A DNA stretch of 5,620 bases from Nitrospira sp. (lineage in GTDB: Bacteria; Nitrospirota; Nitrospiria; Nitrospirales; Nitrospiraceae): NCBI GenBank assembly GCA_025935475.1, contig JAICVE010000208.1, positions 1-5,620 of the forward strand, in the 5' to 3' direction. Within the stretch, counting starts at the first letter, position 1. Each line of letters opens with the position of its first letter. Of this stretch, positions 1 to 5,087 are shown one piece after another. A program made the position numbers and the translations under genes. A model generated the notes under the pieces. That model was not told the DNA's origin. It did no database searches and worked only from the letters and a program-made list of their open reading frames with translations.

Positions 1-741
1 AATCCGCGCAACGGCTTGTTCGGCGCCGTCGTGGTCGGTCCGAAGGGATCGAAGTATCGTGACCCGAAGACCGGTGCCGATCTCTCGAACAAGAATGCCT
101 GGGCGGCCGATGTCATCATCGACCGCACGATCCCGGGCAATGAGTCGAGGCCGAACTACCGTGACGTGGCCTTGTTCTTCCAGGACGAGGACAACATCAT
201 CGGGACGAGTTTCATGCCCTACGTACAGAACGTTGCGGGTTTGACCGGCGTCAATTATCGGTCGGAGCCGTACAAGTATCGCGAAGAACAGGGCTGCTCG
301 CTCGGCAAAGTGTTCCAGCCGTGCAAAGCAGACAAGCCAGAAGATCCTGCGACGCCGATCATCGAATCGCATGCTGGCGATCCCGTGCGCATTCACGTGA
401 TCGGTGCGAATAACGAGCAGAACGGCATGTTCAGTGTCGAGAAACATGAGTGGCCGATCGAGCCGTTCATGCGGGGCGCCGACCAGATCAGCGTGGTCGA
501 GTTCTCGGGCTCGGAAGTGTTGGACGCGTTCGTGTCGTCGGCCGGCGGACCCTACCGTTTGCCCGGCGACTATGTGTACAGCAACCAGCGGTTGCCGTAC
601 TCGCAGTCAGGGCAATGGGGCTACCTTCGCGTGTTGCCGGCGGGCGACCAGCGCTTGCTGCCCCTTGCGGGTGCGGGCGCAGGTATGAAGAGCGCCTCGT
701 TCGACAATGCGACGCAGGTGATTCCGGTCGCAGCGAAGTAG
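1..741 (+). CDS. Multicopper-oxidase-like secreted protein, C-terminal part (5' end outside window)
   Basis: The reading frame is open from base 1 to the TAG stop at 739-741 (246 residues visible), so the true start lies upstream. The opening, GLFGAVVVGPKGSKYRDPKTG (residues 5-25), resembles the segment after a cupredoxin domain in MnxG- or hephaestin-like multicopper oxidases. The motifs YRDVALFFQDED (53-64) and VNYRSEP (84-90) fit the same group. A last cupredoxin-like domain covers roughly 118-214, with FSVEKHEWP at 144-152 and a GDYVY...GQWGYLRVLP ending at 189-213. Family members oxidise a substrate with copper and reduce oxygen, usually outside the cytoplasm. This visible part has no His-Cys-His copper motif and only two Cys (99 and 108), close enough for a disulfide. 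Any active copper centre must therefore lie in the missing N-terminal part, or the protein may be non-catalytic. The fold assignment is fairly secure; the enzymatic role is not. Confidence 0.75.
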   Translation, partial: NPRNGLFGAVVVGPKGSKYRDPKTGADLSNKNAWAADVIIDRTIPGNESRPNYRDVALFFQDEDNIIGTSFMPYVQNVAGLTGVNYRSEPYKYREEQGCSLGKVFQPCKADKPEDPATPIIESHAGDPVRIHVIGANNEQNGMFSVEKHEWPIEPFMRGADQISVVEFSGSEVLDAFVSSAGGPYRLPGDYVYSNQRLPYSQSGQWGYLRVLPAGDQRLLPLAGAGAGMKSASFDNATQVIPVAAK

Positions 742-747
742 CATCCG

Positions 748-768
748 TGCCCTCCGAAATGGAGGGCA
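748..768 (+). other. Short hairpin just after the oxidase stop codon
   Basis: TGCCCTCC (748-755) is perfectly complementary to GGAGGGCA (761-768) across a five-base GAAAT loop, giving an 8-bp GC-rich stem that starts six bases after the stop codon. No T-run follows, so it is not a complete terminator alone. It may protect the 3' end of the message or assist the terminator that follows 11 bases later. Confidence 0.5.
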
Positions 769-779
769 ATGCAGTGATG

Positions 780-809
780 AAGGGGGAGGCCGCAAGGCTT
801 CCCCCTTTT
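780..809 (+). terminator. Intrinsic terminator after the multicopper-oxidase-like gene
   Basis: The left arm 780-791 pairs with the right arm 796-807 over 12 positions. The only non-Watson-Crick pair is one G-T (wobble) at 788/799, and the loop is a GCAA (GNRA-type) tetraloop. The right arm runs into TTTTGCTTT, which supplies the T-tract. This is a strong Rho-independent terminator by structure. It should separate the oxidase transcript from the downstream cupredoxin genes, implying that the latter have their own promoter somewhere in 810-870. I could not identify that promoter. Confidence 0.85.
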
Positions 810-865
810 GCTTTGTGTGGTCCATTTGGTACGATGACGAGATTGTACTGTGTCGGATCGATCTT

Positions 866-870
866 GGAGG
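866..870 (+). promoter_or_regulatory. Ribosome binding site GGAGG deciding the start of the first cupredoxin gene
   Basis: GGAGG sits one base before ATG at 872 and four bases before ATG at 875. The wider spacing favours the second Met, which also gives a textbook signal peptide beginning MKRLLLLL. The open frame extends upstream to about 815, but that extension has no ribosome binding site and would bury the signal peptide. Confidence 0.7.
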
Positions 871-874
871 CATG

Positions 875-1783
875 ATGAAGAGGCTGTTGCTGTTGTTGTG
901 CGGTTCGCTGATGCTCGGCGGCGCAACCGCCTGGGCATATGAAGAAATTCAGGTCACCGACGGGGGAACTGTCACAGGGAAAGTGGCCATGACCGCCGGC
1001 AAGCCGATTCCCAAAGGCTTCAACCTTGTGACATTTCCAGATCCTGTCTACTGCGGAAGGATTTCGACCGGGACCGGCTGGCGAATCTTAAAGGAATTCG
1101 AAGTGGCGGAGAGCGGCGGTCTCAAGAATGCCGTCGTCTGGTTGGCCGATGCTTCCAAAGGCAAACCGTTTAAGTTTGAGCCACCGACCATCGAAGCGCG
1201 AGATTGCCGGTTTCTACCCTTTGTCACAGTCGTCCGCGACCGATCAGATGTGGTCGTGATGAACATGGACCCTGTGATGCACGACATCCAAGCTTATGAG
1301 ACCTCACAGTTGGGTCCGCGGGTACTCTTCAACACCCCGCTTCCTATGAACCCGCACCACAAGCGCTTTGTGAGTGCCGAAACTCATGAGCATCTGGCTG
1401 GCCAGCCGGTCCGAGAATCGATCCAGATGACCAAAGGGCGGAGATTCTTCGTCATGCAGTGTGGATTTCATGCCTATATGGAAAGTTGGGGGCTTGCCGT
1501 GGACAATCCCTACTATCAACTGACCGATAGTGGCGGAGGTTTCTCACTCATGGACGTGCCACCTGGCGACTATACGCTGATGGCCTGGCATCCGGGCGTC
1601 GGAACGGTCTTGGAGAAGAAAATCACCGTTCCGCCCAAAGGATCGGCTCAGGCCGATTTCGTGTTCGAATCTCCCAAGGGACGGCGCAGCGCCCATGAAA
1701 TCGAAGAAAACCCGCATTTTGGGCCGGATTCGCTTGGCAAGACCTTGGATATTCGTCCGACGCTCGAATTACAGACGCCCTAA
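875..1783 (+). CDS. Exported type 1 (blue) copper protein with C-terminal carboxypeptidase-regulatory-like domain, copy A
   Basis: 302 residues. A signal peptide covers 1-21 (MKRLLLLL..., cleavage likely after AWA), placing the protein in the periplasm. The cupredoxin-like part covers about 26-205. It holds MNMDPVMHD (129-137), which supplies His136, and MQCGFHAYM (194-202), which supplies Cys196, His199 and Met202. Together these form a complete type 1 copper ligand set. The C-x2-H-x2-M spacing equals that of amicyanin and differs from plastocyanin or azurin. Two further cysteines, Cys60 in PDPVYCGRIS and Cys111 in EARDCRFLPF, are shared with the next gene and could form a disulfide or a second metal site. 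A carboxypeptidase-regulatory-like beta domain follows at about 213-265 (GGFSLMDVPPGDYTLMAWHP), then a conserved tail PKGRRSA...FGPDSLG. The likely role is single-electron transfer or copper binding; the partner is unknown. It has its own ribosome binding site and lies after a terminator, so it probably begins a new transcription unit. Confidence 0.88.
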   Translation: MKRLLLLLCGSLMLGGATAWAYEEIQVTDGGTVTGKVAMTAGKPIPKGFNLVTFPDPVYCGRISTGTGWRILKEFEVAESGGLKNAVVWLADASKGKPFKFEPPTIEARDCRFLPFVTVVRDRSDVVVMNMDPVMHDIQAYETSQLGPRVLFNTPLPMNPHHKRFVSAETHEHLAGQPVRESIQMTKGRRFFVMQCGFHAYMESWGLAVDNPYYQLTDSGGGFSLMDVPPGDYTLMAWHPGVGTVLEKKITVPPKGSAQADFVFESPKGRRSAHEIEENPHFGPDSLGKTLDIRPTLELQTP

Positions 1784-1798
1784 ATGACGACCGTTCGT

Positions 1799-1813
1799 CC
1801 ATAATATATATGG
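1799..1813 (+). promoter_or_regulatory. AT-rich quasi-palindrome with possible -10 element between the cupredoxin genes
   Basis: In a GC-rich background the 67-bp gap contains CCATAATATATATGG, with inverted CCATA/TATGG ends. CATAAT at 1800-1805 matches the -10 consensus at five of six positions. No convincing -35 hexamer lies 16-18 bases upstream. It could be a weak internal promoter, an operator for a dimeric regulator, or chance. Confidence 0.25.
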
Positions 1814-1837
1814 GTCTTATCCATTCGCTTCACATCC

Positions 1838-1844
1838 TAAGGAG
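1838..1844 (+). promoter_or_regulatory. Ribosome binding site TAAGGAG supporting a GTG start
   Basis: TAAGGAG lies six bases before GTG at 1851, an ideal spacing. This supports the GTG as the real start of the second cupredoxin gene; the product then opens with a plausible signal peptide. Confidence 0.85.
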
Positions 1845-1850
1845 CACATC

Positions 1851-2777
1851 GTGAATGCAGGCCTGATCACGCACGTCTTACGATTGAGTCTCGTTGTCGC
1901 GGTCATCCTCATCAACCATGCCGCCTTCAGTTATGACGTCATCGACGTGGAGCATGGCGGCGTCGTGGAAGGAATGGTCACACTCGAAGGGGCCGTGCCC
2001 GAACCCAAAGGCTTCAACCTGATCACGTTTCCGGACCCTCAGTATTGCGGTCGCATCTCGAACGGCCGGGGGTGGCGGTTGCTCCACGATTTTGTGGTCG
2101 GTCCCAACGGCGGCCTGAAAGATGCGATCGTGCTGCTCGAAGGCGTCGAGGCAGGTAAGCCCTTTGAAGTGTCCGTCCCATTAATAGAGGCGCGCGACTG
2201 CATGTTTCGGCCGTTCATGACGATCGTACGCAATGGGCATGCCGTCGAAGTGGTCAACATGGACCCTGTCATGCACGACATTCAGGGCTATGAAACCTCG
2301 TTGGAAGCCGGCGCCCGAGTACTCTTCAATACGCCGCTGGTCATGAACCATCAGCACAACCGCGGTGACCTCCATGCGATTCATAATCATGCTCCGGGAA
2401 AGTCGCTCGTCGGGCCGATCTACCTGAATAAGGGTCGGCGTACGTTTTATATGCAATGCGGGTTTCATGCGTACATGGAAAGCTGGGCCATGGCGGTGAA
2501 CAATCCCTACTATACCCTGACGGACGAGAACGGAAAATTCTCTCTGGAGCAGGTGCCTCCTGGAACCTATCAACTCGTTGTCTGGCATCCGCAGACGGGT
2601 CCTGGCATGTCGAAGGTGGTCACCGTGAACTCCGACGGCACAGTGACCGAGCACCTCTCGTTGCCGGCGCCGAAAGGTCCCCGGTCCGCCTATAAGGTGG
2701 TGGACAATCCCCGCTTCGGTCCGGAATCGCTTGGTCGATCTATTGAGATTGATCCGTTCGTCGAACACCAACACTAA
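1851..2777 (+). CDS. Exported type 1 (blue) copper protein with C-terminal carboxypeptidase-regulatory-like domain, copy B
   Basis: 308 residues from a GTG start. The signal peptide is about 1-27 (hydrophobic LSLVVAVILI, cleavage likely after AFS). The mature part aligns without gaps to copy A from its first residue to past the first copper ligand, at roughly 60 percent identity by hand count over 123 positions. This is an evident tandem duplication. Ligands are His142 in VNMDPVMHD, then Cys203, His206 and Met209 in MQCGFHAYM. The extra cysteines Cys66 and Cys117 are retained at identical spacing (51 residues). Between the ligand motifs lies a His-rich stretch HQHNRGDLHAIHNH (167-180), richer than its counterpart in copy A and a possible extra metal-binding loop. 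The beta domain covers about 219-268 (GKFSLEQVPPGTYQLVVWHP), then the same PKGPRSA...FGPESLG tail, ending EHQH. The function is probably periplasmic electron transfer or copper handling. The 67-bp gap after copy A suggests co-transcription. Confidence 0.88.
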   Translation: MNAGLITHVLRLSLVVAVILINHAAFSYDVIDVEHGGVVEGMVTLEGAVPEPKGFNLITFPDPQYCGRISNGRGWRLLHDFVVGPNGGLKDAIVLLEGVEAGKPFEVSVPLIEARDCMFRPFMTIVRNGHAVEVVNMDPVMHDIQGYETSLEAGARVLFNTPLVMNHQHNRGDLHAIHNHAPGKSLVGPIYLNKGRRTFYMQCGFHAYMESWAMAVNNPYYTLTDENGKFSLEQVPPGTYQLVVWHPQTGPGMSKVVTVNSDGTVTEHLSLPAPKGPRSAYKVVDNPRFGPESLGRSIEIDPFVEHQH

Positions 2778-2898
2778 CGGATGTTGAAAAAGCCCGTCAG
2801 CTTCGTTCTCGCTCGCTCAAACCCTCAACGTACCCAGAATCGTACGCTTCGAGCCTTCGCTCGCTGCGGCCTTGCCGAACGGTCTTTTTGAACATCCG
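2778..2898. repeat. 121-bp imperfect palindromic intergenic repeat, possible bidirectional terminator
   Basis: The element begins directly after the stop codon of copy B. Its outermost 20 bases (2778-2797, starting CGGATGTTGAAAAAG) match the reverse complement of 2879-2898 (starting CGGATGTTCAAAAAG) at 18 of 20 positions. The centre is also palindromic: CGTAC at 2829-2833 and GTACG at 2842-2846, with the same symmetry point. The flanks between are only partly complementary, and TCGCTCGCT occurs in both halves in direct orientation (2810-2818 and about 2857-2865). Either strand ends in AAAAAG...CTTTTT, so the folded RNA could terminate transcription in both directions. I recall similar 120-bp intergenic elements in Nitrospira genomes, but copy number cannot be tested here. 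It contains no gene and no transposase. It is either a REP/MITE-like mobile repeat or a structured terminator family. Confidence 0.75.
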
Positions 2899-2901
2899 TC
2901 G

Positions 2902-3528
2902 ATGAATGATGTGTGGAAGGCACAGTTCCTAGTACTCGTCCTCATAGAGACATTTCTCTTGCTGCCAATCTCTTCTGCAATTGCGGAAGAAAACATCTCC
3001 AGACATCATGAGTTTTCAGGCAGCCTTCTCAAGCAGGTCAATGGGAAGAAGTATCAGGCGCAAGTCTTTGCGAAGGGAGATCGTCTCCGGCTTGAATACA
3101 AGTATGCGATACGGACTGACAATGGGTATGCGGCGATCGAAATCATCCTGCTCGATCAGTCGGAAGCCTGGTACCTGCTTGCGCAACAGAGAGAACTCTT
3201 GGTGACACCACTGGATCCCGACGATGTGCTGCCGATGCAGGCGTCATTGCCGGGTGAACGAGAGCGAACGTTGGTTGGTGATGCGACTGTCGCTGGTCGC
3301 GCGGCGCAGCTCTACGAAGTGCAGACCGATCGCCACGGGCGAATCGAACGCTTCTATGAATGGGTCGATCTGGGAACCGACATCGTTCTTAAGCTGGTCA
3401 GCCGGGATCGCGATTGGTCGTTTGAGTATGAACGGATCAGATGGTCTCCGCAGCCCACTGAGTATTTCAACGAACCGCCGGGGTACCAAAAGCGGCAGCT
3501 CGCGACGGTTCGAGGACAACGTGGATAA
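2902..3528 (+). CDS. Exported LolA-like / DUF4412-like protein
   Basis: 208 residues from ATG 2902. The signal peptide is 1-28 (hydrophobic FLVLVLIETFLLLP, cleavage after AIA). The mature protein reads as one half-barrel domain of the LolA/DUF4412 type. It has an opening strand pair FSGSLLKQVNGKKYQAQVFAKGD (38-60) with RLRLEY, a central ILLDQSEAWYLLAQQRELLV (82-101) reporting-strand pattern, and GDATVAGRAAQLYEV (126-140). It then has FYEWVDLGTDIVLKLVSRD (151-169) and the closing FNEPPGYQK (189-197), typical of the family ending. Such proteins bind lipid or other hydrophobic ligands in the periplasm; the ligand here is unknown. No Shine-Dalgarno sequence precedes ATG 2902 or the in-frame GTG 2911. 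The repeat ends three bases before the start, so translation may be leaderless or depend on upstream sequence. An in-frame TTG at 2872 inside the repeat is an unlikely start. The next gene follows immediately, so the two are probably co-expressed. Confidence 0.7.
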   Translation: MNDVWKAQFLVLVLIETFLLLPISSAIAEENISRHHEFSGSLLKQVNGKKYQAQVFAKGDRLRLEYKYAIRTDNGYAAIEIILLDQSEAWYLLAQQRELLVTPLDPDDVLPMQASLPGERERTLVGDATVAGRAAQLYEVQTDRHGRIERFYEWVDLGTDIVLKLVSRDRDWSFEYERIRWSPQPTEYFNEPPGYQKRQLATVRGQRG

Positions 3529-3541
3529 CGGAATGGGTCAC

Positions 3542-4915
3542 ATGAAATGGGCTGCGCTCGTCGTTCTGACATTCTTCGCGCTGGGAGCCGGTTCGTCGTC
3601 CATGCCGTCGGACCTCTCGGACCTCAAGGCGTTGTACGACGAGAAGAAATATCAGCAGGTCGTCGATGGCCTCTCCAAGTTGAGTCAGGACGCGCAGGCA
3701 TCGCCGGAGGTGCGTCGCTTGAAAGTGCGGACGCTGGTAAAGCTCGGAACGCCTCAAGAGGCGCTGGCGGAATACCACAAGCTCGAGGCGGGACTACATC
3801 AAGACGATGTCCCGCTGTTGCGCGAGGTGGCGCTTGGATTCATTCTGTCGCTCGTCAAGGACATGCGCGAGCAGATGCGTGGGGCCGCCTATACGGCGCT
3901 GAAGGAAATCGATTCCGACGAAACGGTGCCGTATTTCGAAGATGGATTGAGCGACGGCTCCGGACCTGTGAGGGTCTTGGCCGTGGAGGGGCTAGGACGG
4001 TCCGAGAGAGGACGAAGATCAAAGAAGCTACAACTCGCGCTGGACGATCAGGCTGGAATTGTGAAAGCCCGGGCGGTCAAGGCGCTCGGCAAGAGCGGCG
4101 ACCGGTCGGTGCTTCCGCTGATCGAACGGGCTGCGAAGGACGAATTGGCGACCGTCCGCATTGCCGCTTTCGGGGCATTGATCAGGCTCGGGCGCACGGA
4201 AGCCTGGGAGGAATTGCGCAAGGCGGCCGAGGCGCCCAATCCGGAAGATCGGGCGGAGGCCCTGCGCACTATGGCGGACCTGAACGATCAGCGGGCTGCG
4301 CCGTTGATGCAGGGGTTCCTGACATACAATCAGCCATCGGTTCGTGCGGCCGCCGCCAGAGGGCTGGGCCATCTGCATCGAAACGAGGCGCGGGAGGACA
4401 TCGAGAAGCTACTCGGGGATCCTGTGCCACCTGTCCGTGAATCCGCCGTGGCGGCGCTCGCCGACCTTGGCACCAATGACGCGGTGCCGGCATTGACTCG
4501 TAAACTCAATGACGCCGCATTCAGTGTGCGAGCCGCAGTAGCCGCAGGCCTACTCCAGCTGGGCCAGCCGTTCGGGACGGTCGGACCGACGCTGTTGGCG
4601 CTTGCCCAGCATAATGACCCGGCTTCACGATCGTCGGCTGCGTTTGCCATGGGGAAGGCAACCAAGTCGAATCGCTCGGGGGCCATCACCCTATTGTCGG
4701 CGCTCGCCGAGGATCCGCTTCCCGGTCCAAAGATCGTCGCGCTCCGTTCCCTCGGCCATATCGGCGATCAGGCGATCGTGGCAGACCTGAAAGCCGCCCT
4801 GCACGATCAAAACGAAGCCGTCCGAGCCACTGCGGCCGGCGCATTACTCCATGTGCTTCTGCCGGTGAAAGGGGCCGCCGGGGCGAGGTTGCAACCTGTT
4901 GACATCCCACGGTAA
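3542..4915 (+). CDS. Exported HEAT-repeat protein with short N-terminal TPR-like segment
   Basis: 457 residues from ATG 3542, which gives MKWAALVVLTFFALGAG, a signal peptide of about 20 residues. Two other in-frame starts are possible: GTG 3521, preceded by GAGGA at 3512-3516 and overlapping the previous gene by eight bases, and ATG 3533. Residues 25-84 (DLKALYDEKKYQQVVDGL ... TPQEALAEYHKLEAG) form a helix pair resembling TPR. From about 110 to 437 there are roughly eleven HEAT units of 29-34 residues. They are recognisable by repeated VR-x-A-A-x-x-A-L-G-x-L helices, for example VKARAVKALGKSG (174-186), VRAAAARGLGHL (267-278), VRESAVAALADLG (298-310) and VRATAAGALLHVL (427-439). HEAT solenoids are protein-binding scaffolds; no catalytic residues are visible. 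Similar periplasmic HEAT proteins accompany electron-transfer systems, but the partner here is unknown. Tight coupling to the LolA-like gene suggests a shared task. No clear terminator follows. Confidence 0.88.
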   Translation: MKWAALVVLTFFALGAGSSSMPSDLSDLKALYDEKKYQQVVDGLSKLSQDAQASPEVRRLKVRTLVKLGTPQEALAEYHKLEAGLHQDDVPLLREVALGFILSLVKDMREQMRGAAYTALKEIDSDETVPYFEDGLSDGSGPVRVLAVEGLGRSERGRRSKKLQLALDDQAGIVKARAVKALGKSGDRSVLPLIERAAKDELATVRIAAFGALIRLGRTEAWEELRKAAEAPNPEDRAEALRTMADLNDQRAAPLMQGFLTYNQPSVRAAAARGLGHLHRNEAREDIEKLLGDPVPPVRESAVAALADLGTNDAVPALTRKLNDAAFSVRAAVAAGLLQLGQPFGTVGPTLLALAQHNDPASRSSAAFAMGKATKSNRSGAITLLSALAEDPLPGPKIVALRSLGHIGDQAIVADLKAALHDQNEAVRATAAGALLHVLLPVKGAAGARLQPVDIPR

Positions 4916-5073
4916 CATTCAGTATATCTATTCCGTTTCGAACCAGCCTCGCCAGCCAAGTCGTCAATCGAGTACCCAGAGAGGGAGCGGTTTCTTGTTC
5001 CTCTCGTAACCGGAATGAAGACGGGGGACAGCGAGCTAATATCCATTTAATGTCGGGTTTTTCGTTTAATCAC

Positions 5074-5080
5074 AAGGAGG
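5074..5080 (+). promoter_or_regulatory. Ribosome binding site AAGGAGG for the third cupredoxin-family gene
   Basis: A full-length AAGGAGG stands seven bases before ATG 5088. It is the strongest translation signal in the window and fixes the start of the last, truncated gene. High expression is plausible. The rest of the 172-bp gap 4916-5087 shows T-rich stretches and two TTTAAT hexamers (5046-5051, 5065-5070), but no promoter I can defend. Confidence 0.85.
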
Positions 5081-5087
5081 CAGTAAC

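Noticed and set aside
826..854. Possible promoter TTGGTA...TGTGTC before the first cupredoxin gene
   Set aside because: The -10 match at proper spacing is poor. TACGAT at 830-835 has no acceptable -35 partner outside the terminator. A promoter is expected here but I cannot point to it.
815..874. N-terminal extension of the first cupredoxin gene
   Set aside because: It has no ribosome binding site, and it would put 19-20 residues ahead of a canonical signal peptide. The GGAGG at 866-870 supports the later start.
2181..2774. Antisense open frame of 197 codons opposite cupredoxin copy B
   Set aside because: It mirrors a confident coding region with conserved copper motifs. The antisense product has no recognisable features, and similar mirror frames occur opposite the other genes.
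3224..3541. Upstream extension of the HEAT-repeat frame to 3224
   Set aside because: It overlaps the LolA-like gene out of frame for about 300 bases and places the signal peptide in the middle of the product.
3547..4440. Long + strand open frame (297 codons) inside the HEAT-repeat gene
   Set aside because: Its translation is Arg/Gly-rich low-complexity sequence in another frame of a GC-rich gene that has a clear HEAT pattern. It has no ribosome binding site or recognisable domain.
4979..5005. Hairpin GAGAGG/CCTCTC after the HEAT-repeat gene as a terminator
   Set aside because: The stem is only 6 bp (8 with a wobble), the loop is 11 bases and no T-tract follows. It is likely chance.
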